DNA of 64,000 nucleotides from Halosolutus amylolyticus (GCF_023566055.1 NZ_JALIQP010000004.1:124001-188000); one strand, 5' to 3'. Shown: positions 1-9,706, counted from the stretch's first letter. Program-made: numbers and translations. Notes: generated by a model from the letters alone, not told the origin.

Positions 1-727
1 GTTCGTCACGCGTCCTGAGGGCCAGGTGTCCGCGATCGATCGCTTCCCGGGCGCGCTCCGGATACGACTCGAGGAGTTTCTCGACGGTGTGTGGCAGGTA
101 GATGATTTCGGTGTCGGTTTCTTCGAATATCTGCCGGTGGAACTCGCCGAGAACGAGCGGCGCCATATGCGTCGTGTTGAACCCCCGGAACGACTCCGAC
201 TCGTCGACGAGCGAGACGAACCGTTCGACCGGACTGTACGGAGTATCCCGTTCCGCAACGGTGATCGTCGCATCCGCGAACGGTTCGACGACGAATTCCC
301 GGTGATCGTCGCAGATGACGTCGAGAAGCGGGGTTAGTCTGTGCGCGGTCCGTACGTTTGTCTCGAACCGGAGTACCTCCTCTGCGATGACCTCGCCGCG
401 CCACGTCAACTCGAATCGGCCATCGACTTTCTCGACGAATCCCTGCTCGTCGAGCCACTGCGTGTAGCGGTGGCTCGTCGCCTGCGAGACGTCGAGTCGT
501 GCTTCGATCTCTCTGCGATCGAGCGGTTCCTCCAACAGTGTTTCGAGGACCGGGCCGTGCCGGACGATGTCGCCGAGCAGATCCGTGTCGACGCGACTGT
601 CCGCGTCCTCCAGGCGCTGGCCGAGATACCGACGATTCCGCTCGTTTTCCAGGATGGCCTCGAAGACCGGCGACCCCGGTGGTGGCTGCCGATCCTCGGC
701 GGTCCGTTCGTCTCGATCGAGAACCAT
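1..727 (-). CDS. HTH transcriptional regulator, FilR1-type (3' end outside window)
   Basis: Reading leftwards from an ATG at 727, an open frame of about 242 codons runs off the window edge, so the C-terminus is missing. Residues about 20-105 read as a winged-helix DNA-binding domain, with a recognition-helix-like stretch LDVSQATSHRYTQWL followed by a wing and the strand FELTWRGEVIAEE. The rest resembles the effector (FilR1-middle, DUF1724) domain common in haloarchaeal regulators, for example the segment FNTTHMAPLVLGEFHRQIFE. I infer a one-component DNA-binding regulator; the ligand and targets are unknown. It is divergent from the FAD oxidoreductase at 877, with 149 bases between the two starts, so it may control that gene. 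The opposite-strand frames over it look like codon-bias shadows. Confidence 0.82.
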   Translation of the reverse strand, partial: MVLDRDERTAEDRQPPPGSPVFEAILENERNRRYLGQRLEDADSRVDTDLLGDIVRHGPVLETLLEEPLDRREIEARLDVSQATSHRYTQWLDEQGFVEKVDGRFELTWRGEVIAEEVLRFETNVRTAHRLTPLLDVICDDHREFVVEPFADATITVAERDTPYSPVERFVSLVDESESFRGFNTTHMAPLVLGEFHRQIFEETDTEIIYLPHTVEKLLESYPERAREAIDRGHLALRTRDE

Positions 728-876
728 GTGACTTTCTGGCTAGGGATGCGATGGCAATGGTAGTAACTCTATCCTGTACATCCCCCGAAAGACGTCTCAC
801 TCCCTGAAACGGTACTCTCTCCGCCGAACGCTGTTCGATAGGTGAGGCCAACGTCCGCCACGACGTATGCGTTGGC

Positions 877-2310
877 ATGGCACACGATCCGATCGGCGTC
901 GACGAGATCGAACCGTTCGAGGCGGCGCTTCACGGACCCGTAATTCGACCTTCCGACGAAAATTACGATCATACGCGCGCGGTGTGGAACGGGATGATCG
1001 ACAAATACCCGGCCGTGATCGCCCGCTGTCGGGGCGTCGCCGACGTCATCAACGCGGTGAATTTCGCCCGCGACCGCGATCTTCTCGTGGCGGTTCGGGG
1101 TGGCGGACACAACGTCGCCGGGAGTGCCGTCTGCGACGACGGACTCGTCATCGATCTCTCGGAGATGAGGGGCGTCTGGGTAGATCCTGACGCGCGGACG
1201 GCGTGGGTCCAGGGCGGGGCCACGTGGGCGGACGTGGACCACGAAACCCAGGCGTTCGGGTTGGCAACGCCCGGCGGTCTCGTCTCGGAGACGGGCGTCG
1301 CGGGACTGACGCTGGGTGGCGGACTCGGCCACCTCCGCTGCAAGTACGGCCTGTCGTGTGACAACCTCGCCTCGATCGACCTGGTCACCGCGGACGGCGA
1401 CTACCTGACCGCCAGCGCGGACGAGCACGAGGAATTGTTCTGGGGCCTCCGTGGCGGTGGCGGCAACTTCGGAGTAGTCACCGGCTTCGAGTTCGACCTC
1501 CACCCGGTCGGACCCGAGGTAGCGACCTGCCTGGTGTTCTATCCAGGTGACCGGCTGGCCGAGTGTCTCCGCGCCTACCGCGAGTACGTGGCGTCGGCTC
1601 CCGCCGAAGTCAGCACGCTCACGACGGCGGGCGTGATGCCCGACGAGGAACTGTTCCCGGCGGACGCGGTGAACGAGCCCAAGATCGGCGTCCTGGGCTG
1701 TTACGCGGGGTCGATCGAGGAAGGCGAGCGCGTGCTGAGACCGCTCCGGGAGATCGACGACCCGATCGCCGATTTCAGCGGGGCGATGCCGTACGTGGAA
1801 TTGCAGCAACTCTTCGACGAGGACTACCCCGACGGGATGCGCTACCACTGGAAGTCGCTGTACCTCGACGGCCTCTCGGAGTCCGCCATCGAGCGACTCG
1901 CCTACTGGACCGACGTCGCGCCCTCTCCGCTCTCGACGGTCGACGTCTGGCAGTTAGGCGGTGCGATCGAACGGGCCGACGTCGAGGAGAGCGCGTTCGC
2001 GGGGAGACACGCACCCTTCCTGCTCGGCGTCGAAGCGAACTGGGAACGCCCGGAGAACGACGATGCGAACGTCGTCTGGGTGCGTGACTGCCTGGACGAC
2101 ATGCGACAGTTCTCCGACGGTTCGGTGTACCTGAACTTCCCGGGATTCCTCGAAGGGGGTGACGACGTGATTCGGACCACGTTCGGGCGGACGTACGACC
2201 GATTGGTCGCCCTGAAAGACGAGTACGATCCGACGAATCTCTTCAGCCTCAATCAGAACATCGCACCGTCCGGAAGTGTGCAGCCGGACGGTGGCGCGAG
2301 CCACGAGTGA
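877..2310 (+). CDS. FAD-binding oxidoreductase, berberine-bridge-enzyme family
   Basis: This 477-residue protein has the PCMH-type FAD domain in its N-terminal half. RGGGHNVAG (residues 74-82) contains His78, the position that carries FAD covalently in this family. LGGGLGHLRCKYGLSCDNL follows at about 150. The C-terminus has the BBE signature (VYLNFPGF, then FGRTYDRLVALKDEYDPTN and LFSLNQNI). The second covalent Cys of bicovalent members appears to be absent, so attachment through His alone is likely. Members oxidise sugars, alcohols or secondary metabolites with oxygen; the substrate cannot be read from the sequence. I see no signal peptide, so it is probably cytoplasmic. It stands alone after a divergent regulator gene. 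Confidence 0.9.
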   Translation: MAHDPIGVDEIEPFEAALHGPVIRPSDENYDHTRAVWNGMIDKYPAVIARCRGVADVINAVNFARDRDLLVAVRGGGHNVAGSAVCDDGLVIDLSEMRGVWVDPDARTAWVQGGATWADVDHETQAFGLATPGGLVSETGVAGLTLGGGLGHLRCKYGLSCDNLASIDLVTADGDYLTASADEHEELFWGLRGGGGNFGVVTGFEFDLHPVGPEVATCLVFYPGDRLAECLRAYREYVASAPAEVSTLTTAGVMPDEELFPADAVNEPKIGVLGCYAGSIEEGERVLRPLREIDDPIADFSGAMPYVELQQLFDEDYPDGMRYHWKSLYLDGLSESAIERLAYWTDVAPSPLSTVDVWQLGGAIERADVEESAFAGRHAPFLLGVEANWERPENDDANVVWVRDCLDDMRQFSDGSVYLNFPGFLEGGDDVIRTTFGRTYDRLVALKDEYDPTNLFSLNQNIAPSGSVQPDGGASHE

Positions 2311-2615
2311 TCACGACGACGAATCGGGGACCGGTTCGCGGCGGTCGGTAGCGTTCACGATCGCACTCGCGAGTCGTCCGGTGGCGCTGCCCTTCCTGCT
2401 GGTTGCGCCGACACCCGGCGGGTCCAAACGGACACCTGTTGGGTGGCCTCGTCCTGGCGGAAGCGATGGTGCTACGCGTCGGCCAGGGGAGCCGACGCGG
2501 ATCGCTGGCCTGGCCGTCCGAGATACCCGGGATCACGTGCGGTGAACGACTCACTGCTCCGACGTTTGTCGGAAAACCGCCCGTTTCGACACCGATCGCC
2601 TCACTTGGACTCGGA
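2311..2615. other. Intergenic spacer, no gene seen
   Basis: These 305 bases separate two convergent genes. Frames open here in both strands, but their translations are Arg/Pro/Thr-rich with no acidic haloarchaeal composition. I see no promoter-like AT patch, tRNA or strong repeat. Confidence 0.6.
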
Positions 2616-3173
2616 TCAGGCGACGTCGTCGGGAACGTCGAAGTCGTGGTAGTGTTCGCCCTTCTCCGCACTGAGGACGTCGAGCGCCGCGGCAGCGCCG
2701 TCGCCGGCGGCGATCACGGCCTGCCACTCCTCGGCCCGGACCATCGCGCCCGTCGCGTACAGGCCGTCGATGCTGGTCTCCATGCTGAGATTCACGTCGA
2801 CGGTGTCCTCGTCGTCGAAGTCGCAGCCGACGTTCTCGGCGATCGATCGGTCCGCGCCCGTCGCGAGCACGACGTAGTCGGCCTCGTACGCGTCGTCGTC
2901 GGTCTCGACCCGGAACCCGTCGTCCGCCCGTTCGACGTCGGTCACCTGCTCGTCGGTATGCAGGTCGGCACCGCGATCGCGAACCTGGCCACGGGTGAGC
3001 GTCATGAACTCGTCGCCGCCGATGCTCCGGATGCCCGGATAGTTGAACAGGTGGGCCTTGTGCATCCACGTCTCGTCAGTGTCGAAGACGATCGTCTCGA
3101 GGCCGTTCTTCGCGGTGAACAGGCCGGCACTCAGTCCGGCGGGGCCGCCGCCGACGATGATAACGTCTGGCAT
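2616..3173 (-). CDS. Short TrxB-like FAD/NAD(P) oxidoreductase
   Basis: About 185 residues from the ATG at 3173 (MPDVIIVGGGPAGLSAGLF). An upstream GTG at 3188 would add five residues. The N-terminus is a Rossmann FAD-binding fold, and YVVLATGADRS is the second dinucleotide-loop region. The C-terminal FAD-contact motif is DGLYATGAM followed by AVIAAGDGAAAALD. It lacks both the separate NADPH domain and the redox-active CxxC of real thioredoxin reductases (about 310 residues), so it cannot be a standard TrxR. Short versions of this kind are common in haloarchaea and of unknown function. It may be a flavoprotein that binds FAD without thiol chemistry. Confidence 0.85.
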   Translation of the reverse strand: MPDVIIVGGGPAGLSAGLFTAKNGLETIVFDTDETWMHKAHLFNYPGIRSIGGDEFMTLTRGQVRDRGADLHTDEQVTDVERADDGFRVETDDDAYEADYVVLATGADRSIAENVGCDFDDEDTVDVNLSMETSIDGLYATGAMVRAEEWQAVIAAGDGAAAALDVLSAEKGEHYHDFDVPDDVA

Positions 3174-3252
3174 ATCCAGCGTGACCACGAACAGCGGAAT
3201 AAACGATTTTACAGCCCGACTGACAGTATCTACCTCCTGACGTGAGGGCCGC

Positions 3253-3993
3253 TCAGTGGAGCGACACCGAGGCGGGATCGATCCGCCGTGGTTCCGGGGC
3301 CTCGTCGGTCGAGACGGCGTAGTCGCCCCGATCGGTCGCCGCGTCCGCGTCGCCGGTGAGAACGATGACAGCCTCCGCGAGTAGCGGGGCGATCACGCCC
3401 GCGACGACCGTCCGTGGCTCGGACAGCGGTGCCCGAACGACCACGCGTTCGCCGGATTCGAAGCCGTGCTCGTCGATCACGTCGCGCGCCGTCGCGAGGA
3501 CGTCCTCGTGGGTGTAGATCCGGTTCCCGTCGGTCAGGATGTCGGTCTCCGGGGAGACGGAAAGCGGCGGAAACGACGGGTTCTCGCTCCAGAGGCCCGC
3601 GTCGAAGTGGTGGACGTCGGGCTCGTCGGGCTTGTCGCCGTAGCCGACCCGCTGGGCACCCCTCGGGAGTTCGTACCGTTCGAGGGCGTCGACCGGGGCG
3701 ACGAGCGCCCGGACCTCGACTCGGGTAGCGAGGTCCGTCGGCGGCTCGAACTGCGTCCGGCCTTCGAGCAGCGTCGTACCGAAAAACGCCTCGAGTGCGA
3801 GCGGTCCGTCGCCGACGACGCCGACGGTGACTCCTTCGCGAATCCCCGCGTGTCGCAGGAAGTTGCCCGACTTCCAGGCGGTCGTACACAGCCAGTGGAC
3901 GTCGAACTCGCGTCCGGTCGCGTCGACGAGCGCCGGCCGATCGTCGCGCCGGTCACGCGTGAGCAGGGCGTCGACGGTTTCCATACACGACAT
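3253..3993 (-). CDS. Adenylate-forming-enzyme-like protein, N-terminal portion only
   Basis: 246 residues; the start could also be the ATG at 3984 (METVDALL). The first 90 residues resemble the N-terminal subdomain of acyl/acetyl-CoA synthetases: an RPALVDATGREFDV-type opening, a helix with GNFLRHAGIREG, then VTVGVVGDGPLALEAFFGTTLLEG. The diagnostic P-loop (SGTTGxPKG) and the C-terminal lysine domain of ANL enzymes are absent, and the length is about half that of the family. A late stretch (ESGERVVVRAPLSEPRTVVAGVIAPLLAEAV, given here only as its position, about residues 175-210) looks like a second copy of the substrate-binding fold. Catalysis is doubtful. It could be a regulatory or scaffold relative of ANL enzymes. 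Confidence 0.7.
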   Translation of the reverse strand: MSCMETVDALLTRDRRDDRPALVDATGREFDVHWLCTTAWKSGNFLRHAGIREGVTVGVVGDGPLALEAFFGTTLLEGRTQFEPPTDLATRVEVRALVAPVDALERYELPRGAQRVGYGDKPDEPDVHHFDAGLWSENPSFPPLSVSPETDILTDGNRIYTHEDVLATARDVIDEHGFESGERVVVRAPLSEPRTVVAGVIAPLLAEAVIVLTGDADAATDRGDYAVSTDEAPEPRRIDPASVSLH

Positions 3994-4065
3994 TTCGGGT
4001 ACTGCATGAAAAGTCCGCCGTGTTCGGCGTCACCTCGCGGCCGTGTCCGCTCACCGGCACCCTCC

Positions 4066-5247
4066 TCAGATGACCCCGTGATTCCGGTAGAACCGTCGGG
4101 TTCGTTCCTCGGCGAGCAACGGTCGATGAACCTGCAGCGACGCCACGCCGGGGTAGCTGTTGGCTTCGATGATCGAGAACTCCCCCTCGCCGGTGACGAC
4201 CACGTCCCAGCCGACGTAGGGCACGTGCGAGAGGGTCTCCGCGATCTCGAGCAGTCGATCGCGCACGACCGGCCAGCCGGGCACTTCGGTCCCCTCGATT
4301 CGGGTGCCTGTGTCGGGATGGGTCTCGTGCCAGTCGACGCTGCCGCCCGTCGGATACGCGGCGGCCGTACCGAGACGGCCGGTCTCGCGATCGATCTCGG
4401 CGCTCAACCCGCCGTTCGAGAAGTTGTCCACGGGGACGGACTCTCGCGTTCCCAGCCGGTGGATCGCGATCGGAACGAACGCCCCCCGGTTTCGCTCGTC
4501 GAACATCGTGAGGACGCGGATCGTGTTCGCCGCGTCCGGGAACAGGTCGTTCGCATAGTCGGCCTGCTCGACGAACTCGCAAACCAGGTAGTTTTCGAGG
4601 GAGGCGAGCGTCTCGGCGAGTTCGGCCTCGCTCGTCGGGCTGCCGTCGTAGTAGTATTCGTCGTCCCGTCGCTCGAGGAAGTGGACGTTGTTCCCGCCGC
4701 CACCGCTGAACCACTTCAGGACGAGCCGGTCCCTGTTCGAGAGGTGGTCGTCAACCCAGTCGAGGGGGTCGGCAGTCGGCTTCGACGACGGGGACGGGTG
4801 CTCGAGTTCGACCCCGCCGTCGTTCAACACCGCTCCGTGGCCGTCGACTCCCTCGGCAGGCGCCCCGTCGTCAGTCTCCTCGTCGCCGGGCGCCTCGCCG
4901 TCGGGATCGAACGCGTGGAACCGACCGTCGACGAGCATCCCGTACACGGTCGGTCTGTGTGCGGGGTACTCGCCGAGAACCCGGTGAAAGGCGAGTTTGT
5001 TGTCGATCAGGGCGTTCCAGTGACCGTTGATTCGTTTCGTTCCGAGAAACCGCTGGTAGTCGGAGAGGTACGCACCGGGATCGTGAGCTTCGAAGTCGTA
5101 GATCGCGTGGGACTTGCTCAGGAAGCCGCGGCGATAACACCAGCACCGCTGGCGAAGCGACGGGTCGAACGACGAACCCGACCGTCGCTCCGCCCGAACG
5201 AGTTTTCGTACTTGCGCGACCGTCTGGTACGCTCGTTTGACGTCCAT
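4066..5247 (-). CDS. ATP-grasp protein, sugar-transfer-associated type
   Basis: 393 residues with an ATP-grasp fold. The N-terminus is a basic helical region with CWCYRRGFLSKSHAIYDF. LVLKWFSGGGGNNVHFLER (about 190-210) fits the ATP-binding lysine and glycine-rich loop. DVVVTGEGEFSIIEANSYPG (about 345-365) carries the metal-binding Glu and Asn of the family. The pattern matches the family placed near sugar-transfer and exopolysaccharide genes (ATPgrasp_ST). Such enzymes join a carboxylate to an amine or hydroxyl group through an acyl phosphate. The substrate is unknown and no polysaccharide cluster surrounds it here. The gene is followed by 140 bases of spacer before dnaJ ends, on the same strand. 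Confidence 0.82.
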   Translation of the reverse strand: MDVKRAYQTVAQVRKLVRAERRSGSSFDPSLRQRCWCYRRGFLSKSHAIYDFEAHDPGAYLSDYQRFLGTKRINGHWNALIDNKLAFHRVLGEYPAHRPTVYGMLVDGRFHAFDPDGEAPGDEETDDGAPAEGVDGHGAVLNDGGVELEHPSPSSKPTADPLDWVDDHLSNRDRLVLKWFSGGGGNNVHFLERRDDEYYYDGSPTSEAELAETLASLENYLVCEFVEQADYANDLFPDAANTIRVLTMFDERNRGAFVPIAIHRLGTRESVPVDNFSNGGLSAEIDRETGRLGTAAAYPTGGSVDWHETHPDTGTRIEGTEVPGWPVVRDRLLEIAETLSHVPYVGWDVVVTGEGEFSIIEANSYPGVASLQVHRPLLAEERTRRFYRNHGVI

Positions 5248-5396
5248 CGATCACGACTGGCGGCCGCGAGCCCGATACTTATACTCGATGTAACGATCGT
5301 CCGCGAGCGTACAACGGTCCCGTCGCCGATCGTTGCAGCCCCCGGGACCCGTTTTTCGTCGCGTATCGAATCTCCAGTCGACTCGAAAACCCGCAG

Positions 5397-6554
5397 TCAG
5401 AACGCCCGCTTGATCTTCTCGAAGAAGCCTTCCTTCACTTCGATCTCGTCGCCGCCGGCCTCGGCGAACGCCTCGAGGGCCTCCCGCTGGTCTTCGTTGA
5501 GCGACTCGGGGGTGACGACCTGCACCTTGACGTAGAGGTCCCCGTGGCCGCGGCCCCGAAGCCGGGGCATCCCCTTCCCCTCGAGGCGGAAGGTTTCGCC
5601 GCTCTGGGTGCCCTGGGGAATTTCGAACTCGACGCTCCCGGACAGCGTCGGCACCTCGACGGTGTCGCCGAACGTCGCCTGCGGGAACGAGATCGGCAGC
5701 CGGTAGCGGAGGTCGTCGCCCTCGCGCTCGAACTCCTCGTGCTCGGCGATCGTCACGTCGATCAGGAGGTCGCCGTGCGGGCCGCCCTCGGGGCTCGGCG
5801 CACCCTCTCGCTCCATCCGGAGCGTCTGGCCGTCCTGGATTCCCGCCGGTACCTCGACCGTCAGCGTGGCCTCGTTGCGGACGTAGCCCTCGCCGCGGCA
5901 CTCGCTGCAGGTCTCGGAGTAGAGCGTCCCCTCGCCCTCACACCGGGGACAGGCCGTCGTCTGCTGGACGCGCCCGAGCGGCGTCTGCTGGACCTGGGTC
6001 ACCTGCCCGCGACCCTGGCACTCGGGACAGGTCCGGGCGTCCGCATCCGGGGGGTGGCCCTCGCCGTCACAGACGTCGCAGGTTTCCGGCCGCTCGACGG
6101 TAAACTGCTTCTCGACGCCCTCGTAGGCCTTCTCGAGGTCGATCTCGAGACCCGTACGGAGGTCGCGGCCCTTCCGCGGACGGCTGCGACCGCGGCCGCG
6201 GCCGCCGCCGAAGACCTGCTCGAAGATGTCGCCGAGGCCGCCGCCCATGCCGTCACCGCCCATGCCGCCGAACGGGTCGCCGCCCATGCCGCCGGCACCG
6301 CCTTCGCTAGCGTCGAACCCGTGCTTCTCGGCCTGTTCGTACCGATCGTGTCCCATCCGATCGTAGGCCTGGCGTTTCTCCTCGTCGGTCAACACCTGTT
6401 TCGCCTTCTGGATCTTCTTGAACTTCTCCTCGGCGTCCGGATCGTCGCTGACGTCCGGATGGTACTCGGTGGCCTTCTTCCGATAGGCCTGTTTGATGTC
6501 CTCGGTCGAGGCGTCGGGACTCACGCCGAGAACGTCGTAGAAATCCTCGCTCAT
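5397..6554 (-). CDS. dnaJ: Molecular chaperone DnaJ (Hsp40)
   Basis: 385 residues from the ATG at 6554 (MSEDFYDVLGV). An in-frame upstream extension is basic and repetitive, so I reject it. The J domain is residues 1-70 with HPD at 32-34. It is followed by a Gly/Met-rich linker and a zinc-binding region with four CxxCxGxG repeats (CDVCDGEG, CPECQGRG, CPRCEGEG, CSECRGEG). The C-terminal substrate-binding and dimerisation domains are complete, so this is a canonical type I DnaJ. It stimulates the ATPase of DnaK, encoded just upstream on the same strand, and delivers unfolded clients. The two genes are 298 bases apart with a hairpin between them, so they may be separate transcripts. Confidence 0.98.
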   Translation of the reverse strand: MSEDFYDVLGVSPDASTEDIKQAYRKKATEYHPDVSDDPDAEEKFKKIQKAKQVLTDEEKRQAYDRMGHDRYEQAEKHGFDASEGGAGGMGGDPFGGMGGDGMGGGLGDIFEQVFGGGRGRGRSRPRKGRDLRTGLEIDLEKAYEGVEKQFTVERPETCDVCDGEGHPPDADARTCPECQGRGQVTQVQQTPLGRVQQTTACPRCEGEGTLYSETCSECRGEGYVRNEATLTVEVPAGIQDGQTLRMEREGAPSPEGGPHGDLLIDVTIAEHEEFEREGDDLRYRLPISFPQATFGDTVEVPTLSGSVEFEIPQGTQSGETFRLEGKGMPRLRGRGHGDLYVKVQVVTPESLNEDQREALEAFAEAGGDEIEVKEGFFEKIKRAF

Positions 6555-6852
6555 TCGTTGCCCCACGGTACTCGGTTGAACCACTTGAAACGAACGTTCC
6601 GAACTTTTTGTGCCTCGGGTTCGCTCGCTACGCTCGCTCACCTCTCGGCACAAAAACTTCGATGAAAAACACCGAGGGACCGCAGGTCCCTCGAGCCCTC
6701 GCTCGCTCTGCTCGCGAGGAGGCCGCTCGCTCCCGCTGGTCGCTCGCGGGTACAGTTACTCGCTCATAGCGGCAGCGCTCCCCTTCGGTTTTCGAAACTA
6801 CGATGGACGAGCGCAGCGAGTCCATCGAGGTCGAGGAAGACGACTCTCGGAG
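6555..6852. other. dnaK-dnaJ intergenic spacer with probable terminator and dnaJ promoter
   Basis: 298 bases with no gene. It is rich in the imperfect tandem words common between haloarchaeal genes (runs of cgctcg/gctcgc) and contains the hairpin annotated at 6673-6693. T-rich stretches read on the minus strand follow that hairpin, which suits transcription ending after dnaK and starting again for dnaJ. Confidence 0.55.
6651..6693 (-). terminator. Hairpin plus T-tracts after dnaK
   Basis: A perfect 9-bp stem (CGAGGGACC / GGTCCCTCG) with a three-base loop lies at 6673-6693. Read on the minus strand it is followed by GTGTTTTTC and then GTTTTTGTG down to about 6651. It lies about 160 bases past the dnaK stop. 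Archaea terminate mainly on U-tracts, so this is a plausible dnaK terminator, by inference only. Confidence 0.5.
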
Positions 6853-8790
6853 TTACTCGTCGTCGTCTTCTTCGACGTCCTCGAAGTCGGCGTCGACGAA
6901 CTCTTCACCCTCGTCGGCGGCAGCGCCGCCCGCGGCACCGCCGGCAGCGCCGCCCGGGCCGGGGTTCGGGCCGCCGCCCATACCGGCACCGGCAGCGCCA
7001 CCTGCAGCGCCTCCGGCGCCGCCTGCGGCACCGGCGTCGGCGGCGCCGGCCTGCTGGTAGACCTGTTTGCCGATCTCCTGGAGTTCCTGGCTCAGGTCCT
7101 CGGTCGCGGCCTCGATGTCCTCGGCCTCCGCATCGTCGTCGTCGATCGTCTCCTCGACGTCCTCGATCGCGGCCTCGATATCGGCCCGGAGGTCGTCGTC
7201 GACCTGCTCGTTCTCTTCGAGGAGCGTCTCGGCGCGCTGGATCGTCGCCTCGGCAGTGTTGCGGGCTTCGATCCGCTCGCGCTTTTGCTTGTCCTCCTCG
7301 GCGTGTTTCTCGGCCTCGCGCTGCATGCGCTCGATCTCGGAGTCGGAGAGGCCGGCGCCGCCCTCGATGGTGATCTCCTCGCTGGTGCCGGTGCCCTTGT
7401 CCTCGGCCGAGACGTTGACGATGCCGTTCTCGTCGATGCTGAACGTGACCTCGATCTGGGGCGTTCCCGCGGGTGCCGGCGGGATGCCGGTCAGGTGGAA
7501 CTCGCCGAGCAGTTCGTTCTTCTCGGCGAGTTCGCGCTCGCCCTGGAAGACCCGAACCTGCACGGAGGTCTGGTTGTCCGCCGCGGTGGTGAAGATCTTC
7601 GACTCCTCGGTCGGGATCGTCGTGTTCTTCTCGATGAGTCGCTCGAAGAGGCCGCCCTTGACCTCGATCCCGAGCGAGAGCGGGGTGACGTCCAGCAGGA
7701 CGATGTCGTCGACCTCGCCGCCCAGCACGCCGCCCTGGATCGCCGCGCCGAGCGCGACGGCCTCGTCCGGGTTGACGTTCTTCTGGGGCTCCTTGCCGGT
7801 GAGTTCCTCGACCTTCTCGCCGACCTGTGGCATCCGGGTCGAACCGCCGACCAGAAGCACCTCGTCGATGTCGTCTTTCTCGTATCCGGCGTCTTCGAGG
7901 GCCTGTTCGGTCGGTTCGACCGTGCGATCGATCAGGTCCGATGTGAGCGACTCGAACTTCGCACGGGTCAGGCTCTCTTCGAGGTGGATCGGGCCGTCGT
8001 CGGTCGCGGTGATGAACGGGAGGTTGATCTCGGTCTCCTTGCGCGAGGAGAGTTCGATCTTGGCCTCCTCGGCGGCGTCCTTGAGTCGCTGGAGGGCCTG
8101 GCGATCGTCGCGGAGGTCGATGTCGTGTTCCTCCGCGAAGTTGTCCGCGAGCCAGTCGATGATCGCCTGGTCCCAGTCGTCGCCACCGAGGTCGTTGTCG
8201 CCGTTGGTCGCGACGACCTCGTAGACCCCGCCGCCCAGATCGAGGATCGAGACGTCGAACGTCCCGCCACCGAGGTCGTAGACGAGCACCGTCTGGTCCT
8301 CGTCGTCGTCGAGACCGTAGGCCATGGAGGCGGCCGTCGGCTCGTTGATGATGCGCTCGACCTCGAAGCCGGCGATCTCGCCGGCGTCCTTGGTCGCCTG
8401 GCGCTGTCGGTCCGAGAAGTACGCCGGGACCGTGATGACGGCCTTCTCGACCTCGTCGCCGAGGTAGTCCTCGGCGTCGCGCTTGATCTTCTGGAGGATC
8501 ATCGCCGAGATCTGCTCGGGCGTGTACTCCTCGTCCTCGATCTCGACGGTGTAGTCCTCTTCACCGATGTGGCGCTTGATCGACTGGATCGTCTTCTCGG
8601 GGTTCTGGACCGCCTGGTTCTTCGCCGGTTTGCCGACGAGTCGCTCCTCGTCGTCGGTAAAGGCGACGACGGAGGGCGTCGTTCGCTCACCTTCCGCGTT
8701 GACGATGATCTCCGGGTCTCCACCCTCCATCACCGCGAACGCGCTGTTCGTCGTGCCCAGGTCGATTCCGAGAATCTTGTTGCTCGCCAT
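6853..8790 (-). CDS. dnaK: Molecular chaperone DnaK (Hsp70)
   Basis: 645 residues from the ATG at 8790 ([16 protein letters not shown]). The start is supported by a TATA box 28 bases upstream. The ATPase domain covers about 1-365, with [12 protein letters not shown] (phosphate 1), [19 protein letters not shown] (phosphate 2) and [13 protein letters not shown]. The substrate-binding domain follows with [14 protein letters not shown] and the helical lid. The tail is very rich in Gly and Ala and ends in acidic residues ([14 protein letters not shown]). It is the ATP-driven chaperone that works with DnaJ and GrpE, both encoded nearby. Length and motifs are standard for the family. Confidence 0.99.
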   Translation of the reverse strand: MASNKILGIDLGTTNSAFAVMEGGDPEIIVNAEGERTTPSVVAFTDDEERLVGKPAKNQAVQNPEKTIQSIKRHIGEEDYTVEIEDEEYTPEQISAMILQKIKRDAEDYLGDEVEKAVITVPAYFSDRQRQATKDAGEIAGFEVERIINEPTAASMAYGLDDDEDQTVLVYDLGGGTFDVSILDLGGGVYEVVATNGDNDLGGDDWDQAIIDWLADNFAEEHDIDLRDDRQALQRLKDAAEEAKIELSSRKETEINLPFITATDDGPIHLEESLTRAKFESLTSDLIDRTVEPTEQALEDAGYEKDDIDEVLLVGGSTRMPQVGEKVEELTGKEPQKNVNPDEAVALGAAIQGGVLGGEVDDIVLLDVTPLSLGIEVKGGLFERLIEKNTTIPTEESKIFTTAADNQTSVQVRVFQGERELAEKNELLGEFHLTGIPPAPAGTPQIEVTFSIDENGIVNVSAEDKGTGTSEEITIEGGAGLSDSEIERMQREAEKHAEEDKQKRERIEARNTAEATIQRAETLLEENEQVDDDLRADIEAAIEDVEETIDDDDAEAEDIEAATEDLSQELQEIGKQVYQQAGAADAGAAGGAGGAAGGAAGAGMGGGPNPGPGGAAGGAAGGAAADEGEEFVDADFEDVEEDDDE

Positions 8791-8814
8791 CACGAAATTC
8801 CTTGCGGTCACTTT

Positions 8815-8822
8815 GGTTTAAA
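8815..8822 (-). promoter_or_regulatory. dnaK TATA box
   Basis: On the minus strand the sequence GCTTTAAACC centres about 28 bases upstream of the dnaK ATG (8790). This is the haloarchaeal spacing for a leaderless or nearly leaderless transcript, and it supports the chosen start over the upstream in-frame codons. Confidence 0.65.
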
Positions 8823-8944
8823 GCTTGCCACCGAAACCCGATTGCACTTGGTATTATAGATCTCGCCGGCCGATCGCGGGGAAGGGTCCGATCGGTTCGT
8901 GACGGTTTTCACCGTCGGCGACTTCGAGAGGAGCGACCAGCACT

Positions 8945-9706
8945 ATGTCGAACTCCGCTCCGCCCGGGTCGGAAGACCGAGCCGCGCTCGGGTCGTCCGC
9001 TGGCGACGCTCGATCCGACGGATCGACCCTCACGTTCGGGTACCACGGGGTCCGGGCCGGATTCGTTATCGCGCTCCCGATCGCGCTCGGCGTCGGGGGC
9101 TACGGCATCGCGTTCGGGATTCTGGCGACCCAAGCCGGTCTCAGCGTCGCGGAAGCGACGTTGATGAGTGCGACCGTCGTCGCGGGCGCCTCACAGATAA
9201 TCGCCGTCGAACTGTGGACGAACCCGATCCCGGTCTCGACGATCCTTCTCACGACGTTCGCGGTCAACCTCCGGTACTCGTTGATGGGAGCGGCGTTGCA
9301 GCCGTGGTTTCGACACCTCTCCCCGCCGCAGGCCTACGGAAGCCTGTTCTTCATGGCCGACGAAAACTGGGCGCTGACGCTCCGGGACCTCGAGGCAGGG
9401 AACGGCCGGGGCGCGTTTCTGCTCGGCAGCGGACTCGCGGTCTGGTCGGCGTGGGTCCTCTCGACCGTCGTCGGGACGCTCGCCGGCGGCGCGATCGGCG
9501 ACCCGACCGCGTACGGGATCGACTTCGTCCTCGCGGCGGTGTTCGTCGCGCTCGCGGTGGAACTCTGGGACGGTGACTCGTCGCTCGTCCCCTGGAGCGT
9601 CGCTCTCGTGACCGCCCTGCTCGCCGCCCGATTCCTCCCCGGGCAGTGGTACATTCTCCTCGGCGGCGTCGCCGCCGGCGTTAGCGAGGTGCTCCGGTAT
9701 GAGTGA
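8945..9706 (+). CDS. azlC: AzlC family branched-chain amino acid exporter, large subunit
   Basis: 253 residues. A polar N-terminal tail of about 35 residues is followed by several hydrophobic helices. GFVIALPIALGVGGYGIAFG and the conserved block TILLTTFAVNLRYSLMG are typical of AzlC/YgaZ, in which the Asn-Leu-Arg segment lies in the membrane core. The pair AzlC-AzlD exports branched-chain amino acids or analogues (YgaZH exports L-valine in E. coli). It overlaps azlD by 8 bases, which indicates translational coupling. These two plus-strand genes lie between the minus-strand grpE and dnaK genes. Confidence 0.93.
   Translation: MSNSAPPGSEDRAALGSSAGDARSDGSTLTFGYHGVRAGFVIALPIALGVGGYGIAFGILATQAGLSVAEATLMSATVVAGASQIIAVELWTNPIPVSTILLTTFAVNLRYSLMGAALQPWFRHLSPPQAYGSLFFMADENWALTLRDLEAGNGRGAFLLGSGLAVWSAWVLSTVVGTLAGGAIGDPTAYGIDFVLAAVFVALAVELWDGDSSLVPWSVALVTALLAARFLPGQWYILLGGVAAGVSEVLRYE

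Noticed and set aside
3466-5535. 689-codon plus-strand frame
   Set aside because: It overlaps two minus-strand genes with recognised features and reads as a codon-bias shadow.
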